NCBI GenBank assembly: GCA_013420905.1
Contig: JAAXNY010000013.1
Location: 1,364,001 to 1,428,000 of the forward strand
Source of the DNA: Collybia mongolica
Lineage: Eukaryota; Basidiomycota; Agaricomycetes; Agaricales; Clitocybaceae
Length of the DNA stretch: 64,000 bases
Direction of reading: 5' to 3'
Part shown: one piece after another, positions 31,739 through 44,264 of the stretch
How positions within the stretch are numbered: position 1 is the first letter of the stretch
Layout: each line of letters starts with the position of its first letter
The notes under the pieces: generated by a model
Database searches by the model: none
Told to the model about the DNA's origin: nothing
The model's input: the letters and a program-made list of their open reading frames with translations, nothing else
Made by a program: the position numbers and the translations under genes

Positions 31739-34700
31739 ATGGACGAGGAATTAACGCATAAGGAGGGCTTGCAGACTATGGATAATCTTGTAAGCTTAAC
31801 AAAGGAGGTGTTCAAAATCGAACGTCGCTGAATGACATGCTTGTCTCTACTCGATAGTTCGAGGCGGCTGCAACGGACCCAAGCTTATTTGAAACAATCA
31901 AGCAACGATTTTCATTGACCCCTGTTGGACACCCGGATTATGCTGACCACCAGATGCACACAGCCAAATTGCACTGGGACAGATTTCGTATCACGGATAA
32001 TCTGGAAGATCTAAATGCTATTATTGAACATCTGAACATAGTTGTTACTGTCATGCCCATGGGGAATCCCAATTTTGGATCCTCTGTGGATGCACTGTCC
32101 AAATTTTATTCAACGAGGTACTTTGAACTGTAGTATTTTTTGGTTCCATTCTATGATTGATCGAGATAAACAGATATCAAAGGTCGGGTAAAAGAGGCCG
32201 CCCTTTCCTTGCATCAGTATACAGCTCCTTCTAAGCAGCCTATTGACCTGAAACAACTGGTCAGTGATATATCCTCTGCTGTATTTTCAATCTTTTATTG
32301 AATTATTATTAGTTTATTTCTTTGGCAAAAGACCCAGATCTATTTGCAAGATATGAAGAGCAGATGTCTTCTTTTGCAGCTGAACATCCTAATTATTCTA
32401 CACACCAAATGCATTTGGGAATGATGTATCAGGAGAAGTACAACATCACTGACAAGTCCTCAGACATGGATATAAGTATTGCCCATCTAAAGTCTGCTCT
32501 TGGTGCTATGTCTTGCACAAATGGATATATGAAAACATGTCTGGAGGGATTGTCAACATCATACTTAACACTCTATGACAAACTTGGGGATCTTGTGCTG
32601 CTCAAGTCTTCTATTGAATATGCAGAGACCCTTGCCAGTACTACTGCTATAGGAAGCTCTGCTCTTGCTGGTTATTTGCATACTCTGGTCATATTACATT
32701 GGAGGTTCTATGAAAGGCTGGGATCCTTGGTGAACCTCAAAGCAGCCTACAAGGTTATCACAGCTGTCATTGATGCCACAACATCAGATGATCCCAGACT
32801 TTCAGCTTTTCAGGCAACATTGACTACAGTCTATTATGAATATTACTACAAATGGAATGATCTTGGTGTCCTTGGAGAAATCATAAAGTATGAAGGGATT
32901 TCTGTTCAAAACACCCCTCTTGGACACCCTGCCCTTGCAAATTATATGGGAATGCTGGGAAGATCATATGAATACAGATATCAAAGAGTAAAAGGCTCTC
33001 AGGACTTGGAAGCATCTCTCAGATGTGGTAGAGCTGCTGTAGAGACAGCAGCTCCTGGAGACAACTTGGCACAATTTCAGCAAAATCTTGGTGTATCTTA
33101 TGCTAAGTACTATGAACTGTTGGGTTCAATACAAGATCTTAATTCTGCAATTGCATTGCAATTATCTGCTGTCAACCTTGTATCACCACAAAGCCCTGAT
33201 CTACCACATTACTACTTGAGTTTGGCAACATCTTACTCAGAATGTTACAAGAAACTAAATAATCTGGATGACCTTGATTTGACTATCAAATACTATCAGA
33301 TGTCTGTTGAGAACTATGGAGCGTTGATTGGGACAGTGCCAGAAGGACATCTCAGAGTTTCACAGGGATATCAACTGCTAGCTAAAGCATTTACAACCCG
33401 CTTCAAAAGATTGCACATAGCAGATGACCTTGATGCAGCTCTTAGATGCCATAGGTGTGCTGTGCATACAACACCTCTTGGTCACCCATCACTCTCATTC
33501 TGTCTCATTAAATTCTCTGGCTCATACCAACACTATTATGAGAGGTATGGAAAGCTCAGTGATCTCAAAATAGCACATAAGCTCAACATAGCTGCACTGG
33601 AGTGTAGAGATGCAAGCTCAGAGCATAGTCCAGGTACACTGAACCATTTAGCAATCACCCATACAAACCTTTATGACAGATTAGGAAATGTTGATGATCT
33701 TATTATTGCTTTGACATATCTCAAATTGGCAGTTGAAAAAATGAAGCCAAGTCATTCTGATTTTCCACTTGCTCAACAAAACCTGGCTCTTGGATACACA
33801 GCACACTATAGAAGATTTGGCAACATGGAAGACTTATATAATGCAATAAAGTATGCAAAAAAGGCAGCAGATTCAGTATCTCTAGGGGCAGAACATTATG
33901 CATTCCATCAAATATGCTTGGAAGTTCAGTACTTGGACCTCTATGGTAGGACCCATAGTCTTGGTGATTTGGAGGTTGCTCTCAAATGTGCCAGGGCTGC
34001 TGTGGAGACAACTCCTATAGGGCACCATAAATATGCTTCATATCAGCAGCATTTAGCTCAGGCTTACACACAAAGATACAGGAAACTAGGCAACCTTGCA
34101 GACCTCACTTCTGCACATGAGTGCCAGAAAAAAGCAGTCAAGTATTGTGAAACAAAATCTCCTCATCTTCCTGGACGCCAAGAAAGTTTGGCAATGTCAT
34201 ATGTAGAACATTACAGAGCTTTCAAAAATCTGGATGACTTGGACACAGCTCTTAAATGTGGCATGTTAGCTTACTATGCAAGATCTGAAGGACACTCTGA
34301 TGTTTCACAACATCAGCACAGCTTAGCAACTACATTTCTAGAGAGGTTTAGGAACTTGGGAGATCCAAGTGAGCTCTATTGTTCACTGCATTATTCTAGA
34401 TTATCAACACAGTCTTCATCTGCATCACCAATTGTCTTATGGAAATCTGGAACTTTATGGGCAGAAACTGCATTCCAGTACAACCAACCAGAATGTGTGA
34501 ATGCATACAAAACTGCCCTTCAGATTTTACCCCAACTTATCTGGCTTGGGAGTTCTCTTGCTACTAGGCATGATGTGTTGACTAAACATAACATTTCCCA
34601 AACTGTATCAAATGCAGCAGCAGCAGCAATGCAATTCCACCAATTAGCAACTGGAATTGAATTCATTGAGCAAGGATTGTCTATTACTCATAGACAATCA

Positions 34701-36138
34701 CTTCAATTGAAAGATGAAGTAGCCTCACTTATGGAACATTATCCACTTGATGCTGCAGCTTTGAGGCAAATCTCACATCAACTTAACAATACCATGGCTT
34801 TGCCCTCTCTAAACAATGATGAAACTTCACAACACATGGGTCCAGTTGATCATCACCTCCTGGCAGCTCAGAGAACACAACTTATCCACAAGATCAGAAC
34901 CTATCCAGGTTTTGAAGATTTCTTTTTGCCAACTTCTTATGCAAGTCTGTCAAGTGTTGCTTCAGAGGGTCCAGTCATACTTCTCAACTGCTCCTCACTT
35001 AGACAGAGTGATGCACTGATACTCCTGCCCTCATCAATGGGTGTCCAACATGTCAGACTCCCAGAGGCATCTATCAAAGAAGTCCAACTTCAGATTACAA
35101 AGTTGAGGACTGCACTTAACAGCTGCAGAATTCCTGGAAGGGGTGTTGACCGATATGGTCAACCGAAACCAGTATCAGATTCACAGGCTCTCTTTCAAAT
35201 GGTTATTCAATGGCTGTGGGTGTCAGTGGTCAGGCCTGTTTTTGATGCCCTTCATGAGGTATGTATTTCGTGTCCTGCAGATAAGTTTATTTCTCTAAAT
35301 TTTGATATTAACAATGTAGAATGATATCCATGCAGGAAGGATATGGTGGTGTCCTGTAGGCTTATTTACATACCTTCCCATTCATGCAGCACCACCACCC
35401 CAAAGCTCATTTATTCAGTCCTATACCTTCACCTTGGATGCTCTTATCCAAGCAAGAACCAGAGCAAAGGAACAGGAATCCAAATTTGAAAAGACAGTTG
35501 TAGCTGCAATTGGAGTCAGCCAAATACCAGACAAGCCACATTTGACTTTGCCAGCTGTGAAGAAGGAGGTGGATCTTGTCATGTCTGCATTTACTGGCCA
35601 CGGCCTTGAGCTCCAGCAAGTTGTGGACTCAGGAGCTACCATCACCAATGTCCTTGAACAGATCGAAAAATCATCTTGGGTGCATATTGCATGTCATGGC
35701 CACCAGAACATCAGTAACCCTCTGCAGAGCGGAATACTACTTGCTGATGGTACTCTGGAGCTCCAACAAATCCTGAGCACCAACCTCCCATCTGCACAAT
35801 TCGTGTTCTTGTCTGCTTGCGAAACAGCCATGGGCGATCCAAAGTTAGCAAACGAGGCCATGCACCTCACAGGTGGGTTTATTGCCGCGGGGTTCCAAGG
35901 CGCAATCGGAACATTATGGAGGATAACGGACTCTGATGGGCCCAAGGTTGCAGCAATGGTATATCAAAAGGCTTTGAAAAGTAAGGACATACCCAACACG
36001 CGACTTGTCGCCGAAGGTTTGCATTTGGCATTCGGAAACTTCGTGTGGAAGGCGCACCATACGTGCAATGGATGCCGTTCATTCACGTGGGGATCTGATA
36101 CAAGGATTGATGAAATGATTCCCAATGTTGATAAGTAG
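31739..36138 (+). CDS. TPR-repeat protein with C-terminal CHAT (caspase-like) protease domain
   Basis: CHAT domains are caspase-like cysteine proteases, known from bacterial defence and often fused to TPRs in basidiomycetes. Suggested exons are 31739-31789, 31858 to about 32118, about 32172-32260, about 32311-35258 and 35320 onward. The second-to-third exon join does not keep frame with any GT-AG pair I tried. The large exon holds about 14 degenerate repeats of roughly 46 residues, each with a core like LGNLADLTSAHECQK or FKNLDDLDTALKCGM. The CHAT part has GRIWWCPVGLFTYLPIHAA, the catalytic His in VHIACHGHQ and the catalytic Cys in FLSACETAMGD. Near 36030 a one-base shift replaces the C-terminus: the neighbouring frame reads VEGAPYVQWMPFIHVGI then stop. 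Target and role are unknown; it may be a decaying family member. Confidence 0.85.
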
Positions 36139-36516
36139 CCTTGAAATAAACCGTCCTATTGAAATATACTGCTCACTTTTGTGACATCGTTTCAACGTCC
36201 CCATACGAGCCTTGATCGTCGGGGCTAAGAATTGTGAGTGTTCTTGCTGTTAAAACACAATCCTGCATTATCCTTGGATTACCATGAAATAAATGAACGT
36301 CTACACCTCCGGTAAAGGTGAAATCCAAAATGATACTCTCGTACGTGTGGTTTGTCTCGCACTGGGAACAATTTCTTAGCACACAGAAATAGGATGAGCA
36401 GTGGTACCAGTTGATTATATATATAAAAGAATAGAAAGTGCGTTACATCCATGCCGGATTGAGCCGTTATATGAAAAACAGTTATCGTGACATCACCCAT
36501 GCTGGTAAGAGAGCAA
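36139..36516. other. Convergent intergenic region
   Basis: The 3' ends of the TPR-CHAT gene (plus) and the CUE-domain gene (minus) meet here. Nothing else is seen. Confidence 0.6.
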
Positions 36517-37410
36517 TCAGGATTTTTCCTGTTGGGCAAGCATCCGCCTGCAAAGAAAATACATCAGTTCGGCTCCATGGAAAAACAGCAGCAAAACGAT
36601 GGATATTCTGCCATGTATATATTTGCCACTCACTGTCTTGCCGCCAGGATCATCATCGCCTTCCGCTCCCTCAAACTCGCCTCCCGCTTCTCTGGGCTGT
36701 CCTCCCAGATAGCCTTCCCTCCAACCATCTCCTCTGGTACGGGTTTTTCCGTCGCGATACGTTCTTCGAGTTGATACCGCGATATCAGGGACTCTTTTTG
36801 TACAGACTTCGAAGCAGGAGCCGAAGGTCGCACAGGTGTGGGAGTCGGATTCGTTTCACGGGGGAAAAGTGCGTAGTAAGCGGGTGGAGGCTAGGGGGCG
36901 GAAGTATCAAAACGATTGAGGGGCAGACAGTCAGCAATCATCTAAATAAGTACAGCTTTGCAGAGAGTTACATACAGCATCTAGAAAACCCCTCTCCAAG
37001 ATCTTATTCGACGTCATCTCAACGCTACCAGTTCGCAGGAGGTCGTAGCGAACATTGTCGCTGCAAGTAGGTCAAGGTAAGGATGAGGCCTGGGAGGTAT
37101 ATTCAAATGATGCAGACAGTACTCACACTGGAATATCAGGGAACATGTTCGAAATTGTGTTTATCTGTAATGGTACATGTCAGCACATTCTCCAGTTACG
37201 AGACTTATACCCGCACCATATCCTGGGTTACCGGTTTTGGCCTGAACCCAAGTGTATCAGCTGCTGATCTCTCCGTCGTGTCGTTACCTGGGGAGCAAAG
37301 TTGAGTATATTGCGGTCACCACGAAGAGATGCAGACGTGCTTGACGTTGCCCATCGGAAGATGAAGACGATGACGGCGAAGGCTACAAGGACGTTGACGA
37401 CTTCTCCCAT
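36517..37410 (-). CDS. CUE-domain membrane protein, Cue1-like
   Basis: Cue1-type proteins sit in the ER membrane and recruit or activate ubiquitin-conjugating enzyme for ER-associated degradation. The protein starts MGEVVNVLVAFAVIVFIFRW, a single N-terminal anchor. A CUE domain follows in pieces across introns: PVTQDMV, then INTISNMFPDIP, then DNVRYDLLRTGSVEMTSN and KILERGFLDA. The Met-Phe-Pro and the Leu/Thr-Gly positions are CUE hallmarks for ubiquitin binding. The C-terminal part is PPPAYYALFPRE, SLISRYQLEERI, GGKAIWEDSPEKREASLRER and MMILAARQRMLAQQEKS with a stop at 36517. The last ten residues need a small exon near 36517-36547 joined by a GTGAGT intron. The first intron is unusually short (about 32-35 bases). 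Confidence 0.82.
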
Positions 37411-37905
37411 GTATAGCTTGAGGTTTCAGGCTTTCTAAGCGGCTCGATAGAATAGGATACAAATGTTGGAATGGGGCGGGACAATTTTTACTGTCGTTTG
37501 ACGTTGCCTCTCACTGCAGGTTTTGGCTGTCAAGTTTTTGAATGAATTGCCGGGGTCCAATCCTCCGCCAAACAAACGTCGACAGCAGTCGATCACAAAA
37601 GAATATCCCCAAATCAGTTCTTGTCCATATCCAGAAAACCAAATCTCAGATAAAAAAAAATGGCACAAAAACCTCGAGAAAAAAAAAACAGTACTAGTCC
37701 AAAATAATATGACTACGAATCACCGCTACGCAATGAATCCATTTCCCAAATTTCATAAATTACGCTAGGATAACATTGAAAACCAAGGAGATACACGAAT
37801 GTGGGTATGATGCATGCGCATCGACAGGCTGGGCAAACGTATCTTGAAACTAAGAATATATCAGAAGGTTTTCATTTTATACTCAAAACCGCCCCACTCA
37901 CCGAC
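37411..37905. other. Intergenic, A-rich
   Basis: Gap between two minus-strand genes, with A-rich tracts at about 37650-37690. It holds the promoter of the CUE gene and the 3' end of GCP2. No gene is seen. Confidence 0.55.
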
Positions 37906-40900
37906 TCAAGACGATGCTTTGACGCTGTTCAGCCGTACTACAAGCGGCAGTAGGGAAACATTTTCACTTGACGCATAGAACTGTACACAGTCGAGATGCA
38001 CTTGAAACCTAATATCATACTTATCGGTCCATTCCTGATGAAGTATCAAATATGACATGACATACCAATGGTTGAAGTTTGTTTCAAATTTCCCTAGAAA
38101 GTCCCATCGTTTTGCCATCGCTTGATCTCCCTCTACCGTCTCTGCTGCGACTATAGCTTGGTTGGCGGACTTTGTGAAAGACGATGTATACAGAGCAAAT
38201 GTGGAACACGTCACAATCAAACGTGAATATGCCTAATTAGATGGGGATTAGCATACAAAACCAATTCTACCTTAGGCCGGCATACCCTGAGCAGTTTTGA
38301 GCTCGTAAGCATACACTCTTTCAAACAGGTATCCAAGAAATCCACATGGTCCCTCAAGAGCTGATCAACCGTCGTAACTTCATCAAGCTTTAGCTCCAAA
38401 GCACGCCAATTTGGCTCGAGAACCTCGAATGTCACAAAAGCCAAAATTTGCTGCACAAAAGACAGCATTCGAGCTCGGAGGAGGCACACTCTGAGTCGCC
38501 ATTTCGTGAACTCGGGATGATGCGGCATCGGCTTTCGCCAAGGAGACGTCTTTTGCTCGATCCACATGGACGATAGAGATTGTTCGACGTGTTTAAGATG
38601 GAGCAAGAAACGGAAGAGGAGCTGGTATCGCAAGATGGTCTTCCGAGATATAACGAGGGAAAGAGGGAACTTGACGGCGTAGTCGAGGGTAAGCGCGTCG
38701 ATGGCTTGTTTCTCTTCTCGTCAGTACAGGCAAAACGCTGATCATAGAAAAGATTCACCTAACATAGACTTTTTGTCGTCCTTCTCCCTTTCCTTCTTAG
38801 GTTCTTCTTGAGCATGTCCGCCCTCCACATCCGCATCCTCTCCCCCAATTACTCCACTGACGCTGACCACCTTCAGTAAAAACTCATATAGCCCGCTTTC
38901 CGCCATGGTCACTTTCACGTCTTCCCGGAATAACATATCGTCCCCCGATGCATCAGTATTCAAAGCCAGGTCAAGTAGACTTTGGAGTTTTGTTATCGAA
39001 GCAGATCTTGATACTTTCCGCAGCTCTGTTGATGAGAGATCAAGCATGTGGGTAAGGAACGATGACTGAGAAAGGAAGAAAAAGCGTTTAAGGGATCTAA
39101 GGCGTGGTATGAGTTGTTGATCTTTCAATAAGAGTTGAAGTAGTGTTCGATTTGCGTGTGAGTATGCATCCTCCAGAAATTTATAAAATCTGAACAGCGA
39201 GACTTGTAAGGCACATCTTGAAGAACAAGAAAGCATGTACTTCTCGTCGTCCATTGATAGATTGTCCCACTCGGATTGTTTCTGATCTCGATGTATCTCA
39301 ATCCCACATTCTCGAATGACATTCAAGTATTTTCCTGCCAGGAGTATTTTGTGCTTCCACCCTTCCAGGAGTGGTGGAATGCATGCGCCTCCTGGAAGTC
39401 GCCCACCAACCGATCGCGGTAGTGGGACCCCGGCTTGGTGTTGTTTTGATGGCGCAGATAGAGTTGATCCATCTCTGAGCTAATTAACTCCCTAAGGCGA
39501 AATTTCATCGAGTCTGGAAGTTGACCTCACCGTGTACCGTCGTTCCCAATACTCGTCTGTGTAATCCATCTCCAAGATTCCTCGATTAATAAACTTGCTC
39601 TCCTTCAGCAGCAGTTCCTCATACGGATCCACAAGCCTCCCCGTGGTTATCCACACCTTCAACATCGCGATATATGGTACTCCAGCTGACCTCAACAATG
39701 ACCCGTATAATGTATTTGCTGTAGGGTCCCCAGACATATTCTGCATCCGCTCGTAGATGATGGTGAGGACCTCGCCTCCCTTAACGGCTATCCCACTCCC
39801 ACCTGGGTCGAGCTCATTCTTATTGATTTCGGAGAGAACGGCTTTGAGTTTAGCACCACCAAGCCCAAGTGCCTCGTTTCGTGCTTCCTCCTCTGCATCC
39901 GATGATTCTGTTGATTCTGATGAGAGCTCAGCAGACGGATCGTCAGCAATTCCCAGTTCGAGGATGAGTTGGTATATCAGAGAAAGTGTGTGTATCGTTG
40001 GGTGCACGTAGAACCAGAGTTTTTGTAAAGTAAATTGAGGTGACGTGTTGAAAGCGTGTTCCAATTGAGAGAGTAAGGTTTGATAATCCTAAGGGGAGCA
40101 TAAATCGTTTGTGAAGGGCGTAATACATGAGCCCAAACCTTGAGCATATCTCGTATGGCAGCACACAGCGCATGGTTGACTAACCCATAATCTAAATGAC
40201 TTCTATGCTCGATAAATGACGAGATAGCCGTATAGTAGGTTCCCAGAGGTAGAATTCTCTCTACTAAATCACGGAGGGAGGCATCTATTATCCATGCGAA
40301 GGCGTCAGTGCAGAGCCGAAATGTGAAGGAGATTTCGACAGACCAAGAGACGATGATGCAACAAAACGAATCCCCTGCAGAGGATCATCATCTTCAGCAG
40401 AATACTCAGGATGAAAGGTGACGTAAATTCCTTCGATCCCCTTGATAATCCTCTTCAATAAACTGAGCTTGGATAAAGAGAGCTATATCTACCATAAGAA
40501 CATAGAGAAGGTCTTCAAGGATAAGGGCCTCCTGGACGTCCAACGGAATACGATCTAATGGCTCTTGTTTCGCTTTCCCTTTCCCGTTTGGGAGAGCACT
40601 AGTTGAGCTAACGCGAGAGTTCAAGGGCGCCCGGACAAAGGAAGTCTCTGCGATGAAGGAAGGCTCATTCTGATCTTGAAGACGTTCAGCGAAAGAACTG
40701 GTTGTATACGATGATACACACTTTTGGCACGACTATGACGCGGATTATGATTCAGTCCCTCGAAATCCTCGTCTATATCATCTTCAGGTTGTCTGTTCCT
40801 CCGTACGGATGCTATCGTTCCAGTAATCTGTACCAAATGCGCAGCTCAAAGTGTGCGATAAATCAGTCGAGCGTGGGCGACCTGCCTTAGTGTATTCCTT

Positions 40901-40963
40901 CGCCGAGAGTGTTAGATTTTTCTTGCGGCCACCCGTACGCGTTCGTGGTGTGTAGGGGTCCAT
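37906..40963 (-). CDS. Gamma-tubulin complex component 2 (Spc97/GCP2 family)
   Basis: GCP2 pairs with GCP3 to hold gamma-tubulin and nucleate microtubules at the spindle pole body. The start is MDPYTPRTRTGGRKKNLTLS at 40963. GRIP1-type blocks follow: PLDVQEALILEDLLYVLM, YYTAISSFIEHRSHLDYG, LYGSLLRSAGVPYIAMLKVW, GRLVDPYEELLLKE, GILEMDYTDEYWERRY, then MLSCSSRCALQVSLFRF-type and FLSQSSFLTHMLDLSS segments. The C-terminal GRIP2 region has YQLLFRFLLHLKHVEQSLS, MLSFVQQILAFVTFEVLEPNW, HVDFLDTCLKECML and FNHWFQVHLDCVQFYASS, ending VVRLNSVKASS. Many short introns join in frame, including one near 38000-38070. Length, roughly 850 residues, suits GCP2. No break was found, though I did not verify every exon edge. 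Confidence 0.88.
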
Positions 40964-41227
40964 GAGAAGCGATCAATAATGATCTTTCAAATTCTAAGTA
41001 AAAGCTTAACTCAAGGCTTAGACGCGATTTCAGGATCAACATGTATAACACGTGATCCGTTTGTCAAGAAAAACATATCATAGCTTAGGAGAATCAATAA
41101 GAGGGCTCAGATGTGAGGATTTCCACTCGCGTGTAACACCAACCAAATGAAAATTTGTGTAAGCTAAAGGCGTGGGGACACGTCGTACATAGGTAAACAT
41201 ATTTTCGTGTGGTATTTAGCCAAGCCC

Positions 41228-42567
41228 TCAGCCTGAGCAGTAGCCCGCCTTGGTAGGCTCGCAACCACCAGCACAGCCGTTGTAGAATACACAAGGGTGA
41301 TCAGTGTCTGGGTTGTATGTGAGCATTTAATGGGGTCTACAAGAAGATACTCAAACTCACCGTAGCACGCGTCTTTGATGGTGGCAGTGTCGCCGTAGTT
41401 AAGGTTGATTCCAGCGAGTTCGTTACCTGCCAAAAAACAGGGTTACTTTGTGTTGAGGACGTGATTTATTTCGTTGCTTACCATTGCGGGCCTCAACGCC
41501 TTCAATGTAGACGTTCCTCTGATTTCAAGTTGTCGGCAGCATGTAGCGATAGAAAGATCATGCGACGAACCTTGCACTGGGAGCTGCACTGAGAGGGGAA
41601 ATGAAGATTAATTTTGACCAGAGGTAGGATTGGTAGTGCCTGAACGTACGTTACCGCAGGACCTGTCAATTGGTGTGTCAATACCAAACAATACGAAGGC
41701 AATACACAAATATACCTGTAAAGTTTTCCGTAAGTGTTGGCGTAGAAGTTGATAATGTTGCTAAAGAAGTATTGAGCTGTTAGTGAAAGAATATGGTAGT
41801 ATATCACGCTGGAAATTTACACGGTTCCGCATCCGTTGTGCTGGACGATCTTGTCCGAGGCCTTGTAAGCACCACCTGAGATGCAGTGTGCGGTTAGTCG
41901 AAGAACGGGGTATAAGAGCTAAGGTTTACCGCCGACGATCCAGGACTCCTGACCGGCCTTGTCGCCCTTGATTCTATAGTCCGTATGGGTCAGCTGACCG
42001 CTCAGGTGGCAGAAGAGCATTAGGTTCATACGTGATGGCATCTTCACAAACGTCCTCGAACTGAAAATAAAACGCATGGTCAAATGCGGCATAAGAATTT
42101 CGAAAATTAATCTTACCCAAACAAAGTTCAAGTTACAAGCTAAAGAGGAATTTTTATCAGGTAAGAGTCAATTTGTCAAGGTCTGGATTTCGGGCGACGT
42201 ACGTCCGTTACAGTGAACACCCTCGGCTTGGTTCTTGCCGATGATACAGTTATTGAGCGAGGCTCCTGCTTGTAGGTAGAACACGGCATCATTGTAGTCT
42301 CCTTCAGCCTGATCATTGCAAGCGCCGGAGCCGCGGTCTAAAATATTTACCAGGTAGGATAAGTCAAGTATGAAATCCGCACAAAACCTAAAAATTCTGA
42401 CCATACTTCTTCCAGCCACAGTCGAAGGTTTGGCCGGCAGCGACGACCTGAACCTTGGAAAGGGTAACAGAGCCAGTAGGAGTGGGAAGACCCTTATTGT
42501 AGGCGTTGCATGCGATAACAGTTGCCACGCTGGCGAGAACTGAGAGAGAGGTAAAGGCCAACTTCAT
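41228..42567 (-). CDS. Secreted pectate lyase, PL3 family
   Basis: Pectate lyases cut polygalacturonate by calcium-dependent beta-elimination outside the cell. The start [19 protein letters not shown] at 42567 is a signal peptide. PL3 blocks in order over many small exons: [61 protein letters not shown], SYTPF-independent core around [39 protein letters not shown] and ATIKDAC. The last exon (about 41228-41305) reads [19 protein letters not shown] then YCSG and stop. Many cysteines fit the disulfide-rich fold. A TATA-like CATAAAGG on the minus strand lies about 65 bases upstream. With the cutinase it suggests use of plant material. Confidence 0.88.
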
Positions 42568-44264
42568 TTTTACTCGGTTATAGTCAAGATGAGGGGATTT
42601 TCTGTAGAACTACAAAAGTCCAAAAATCCGATCCTTTATGTATGCCTGCCAAAAGAGCTTGTTCAACCTAGATTTTGGGCTTTCTCCACCAACGGCCCGG
42701 GGTTTAAAGAATAATTCATGTCATGCGACTGTGTGTCTTCATGCAACGGGGCCCGTCTGCCTTTGCGAGGAAACATCAAGCGCTGTAGCGGATCCGTTGA
42801 GTGAGTGCGCGTGCTCATAGGTAGCCGGAAAGAGGGGGCCGCCCTTGCCTTAACATCGGAAAGTCGACATCAAAAAATGGTGATGATGGGTGAAAAATGG
42901 CTTGGCATTCAAACATTTGGAGTTCGCAGGAAGTTGTAAAGTTGGGATGGGAAACCTAGCTCCGAGTCCTAATCTGCTTCTAATTCCTTCGCCAAGGGTG
43001 AAATCCGGACAGATTGTAAGTTTTGTCAAGTCAGGCGGGCTGCGAAGAAAAACGAGCGGGAATGGAGGTCGGAATAGGCTCCCGGGAACTTGGATGAAAT
43101 GTGGTTGTCATTGCAGCCGGCTACTGGACCCGTCGACGGTACACATATATGTATGTGACTTTAAAGTGACGCAAGACAACATGAAACTTGACGAAATGCG
43201 CCTTGAGGCGGGCTTCAGGCCTCGTACATGACCACGAAAGTGAGCGAAGCTCGATTAGTCTTGAAAAAAAACCTCTCATCGCACAGTAGCGATGACCGCT
43301 ACTGTGAGGGGGCCCAGGTGATTCAAATCTTCTTTGCAGAAAGCCACGCTTGTTACTAAGGGTCCAGACGTCTACCTCTGATGGTCACGAAAGGTCCGGT
43401 TGGTCGCACCAGAGGACTGTGATTTAGAAGGTGAGCGATACCAATCTCCGTCTGAGCATGAGGCTTTTCCGTACTTCCAGTGCTGTCCTAAGTATCGTTG
43501 ATGTTGGAAAATTTGTTTAATTTTAGTAATGAAAGTAATTCAAAGGCATGACCAGCCGAAAACTGTTACGAAAGGTTCGGAGTTTGTGTGGTATGAAAAC
43601 ACAACTATCACTGACCGGTATCATATGACAATTCAACTTGCGGCTGTCCAAAAGCACGGTGCTTGCCCGGGAGTGACCCAGATGCAAACCGGGCACGTTA
43701 GCCACCCTATCAAGCCATCGGGGAAAGCAGGAATGTTATCGTCGATATAGGTATAGCATCAGGCCTACTTGCGCCTGCCCGGTGCTATAATGCAGCGGAG
43801 CGCCGTGCAGCAACAGAGGACGGGATTTACAATGCACATACTTTCCGGACACCGATGTATGCGGGGTTTTAGATTGGGCGAGTGCTGCGGTAGACGTTTC
43901 AGATAATACTTGAAGCTTGAAGAATAAACTCTTGTATAAGGCGAGTGATTGAAGTCAACAAGGACTTTCATTTCTAAACATTGTGAATATGCCTCTTGTG
44001 AGCAAAACAAAAAAAAAGCGAACTTCAACTGATCAAAAATGACGAAAGAAGATCGAAATCATGACCGTTTTGAGTCCTCGTGTCCCAAAAGAGGCAATCC
44101 ACGTGGCTGCAAAAGTTTTTTAGCCCCAATGACAACACCTTCAATTACAAGGCGTCATTTTCTGCCCATTCCCTCCCATCTCCTTTCTTAAAAAGCCAAA
44201 GGTTATCCATTGTCGGCATTGTTCCACTTCATAGTTACCCCAAGTTGAAGAAGCCCGTGCCACG
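42568..44264. other. Intergenic, no gene; contains a perfect hairpin
   Basis: This 1.7 kb gap separates the pectate lyase start and the NADH dehydrogenase start. Open frames at 42890-43231 and 43529-43750 have no domain or splice support. A perfect 10-base inverted repeat lies at 43282-43306. Confidence 0.55.
43282..43306. repeat. Perfect 10-base inverted repeat
   Basis: Arms cacagtagcg (43282-43291) and cgctactgtg (43297-43306) are separated by 5 bases. It could form a hairpin or be a binding site for a dimeric factor; function is not shown. Confidence 0.6.

Noticed and set aside
31518..36138. A gasdermin or other pore-former partner next to the CHAT protease
   Set aside because: Neither the flanking DNA nor the neighbouring genes (IGPS-like, CUE protein) show a gasdermin-like protein.
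42890..43231. 113-codon plus-strand frame upstream of the pectate lyase
   Set aside because: It lies in the presumed promoter region and has no recognisable domain or conserved composition.
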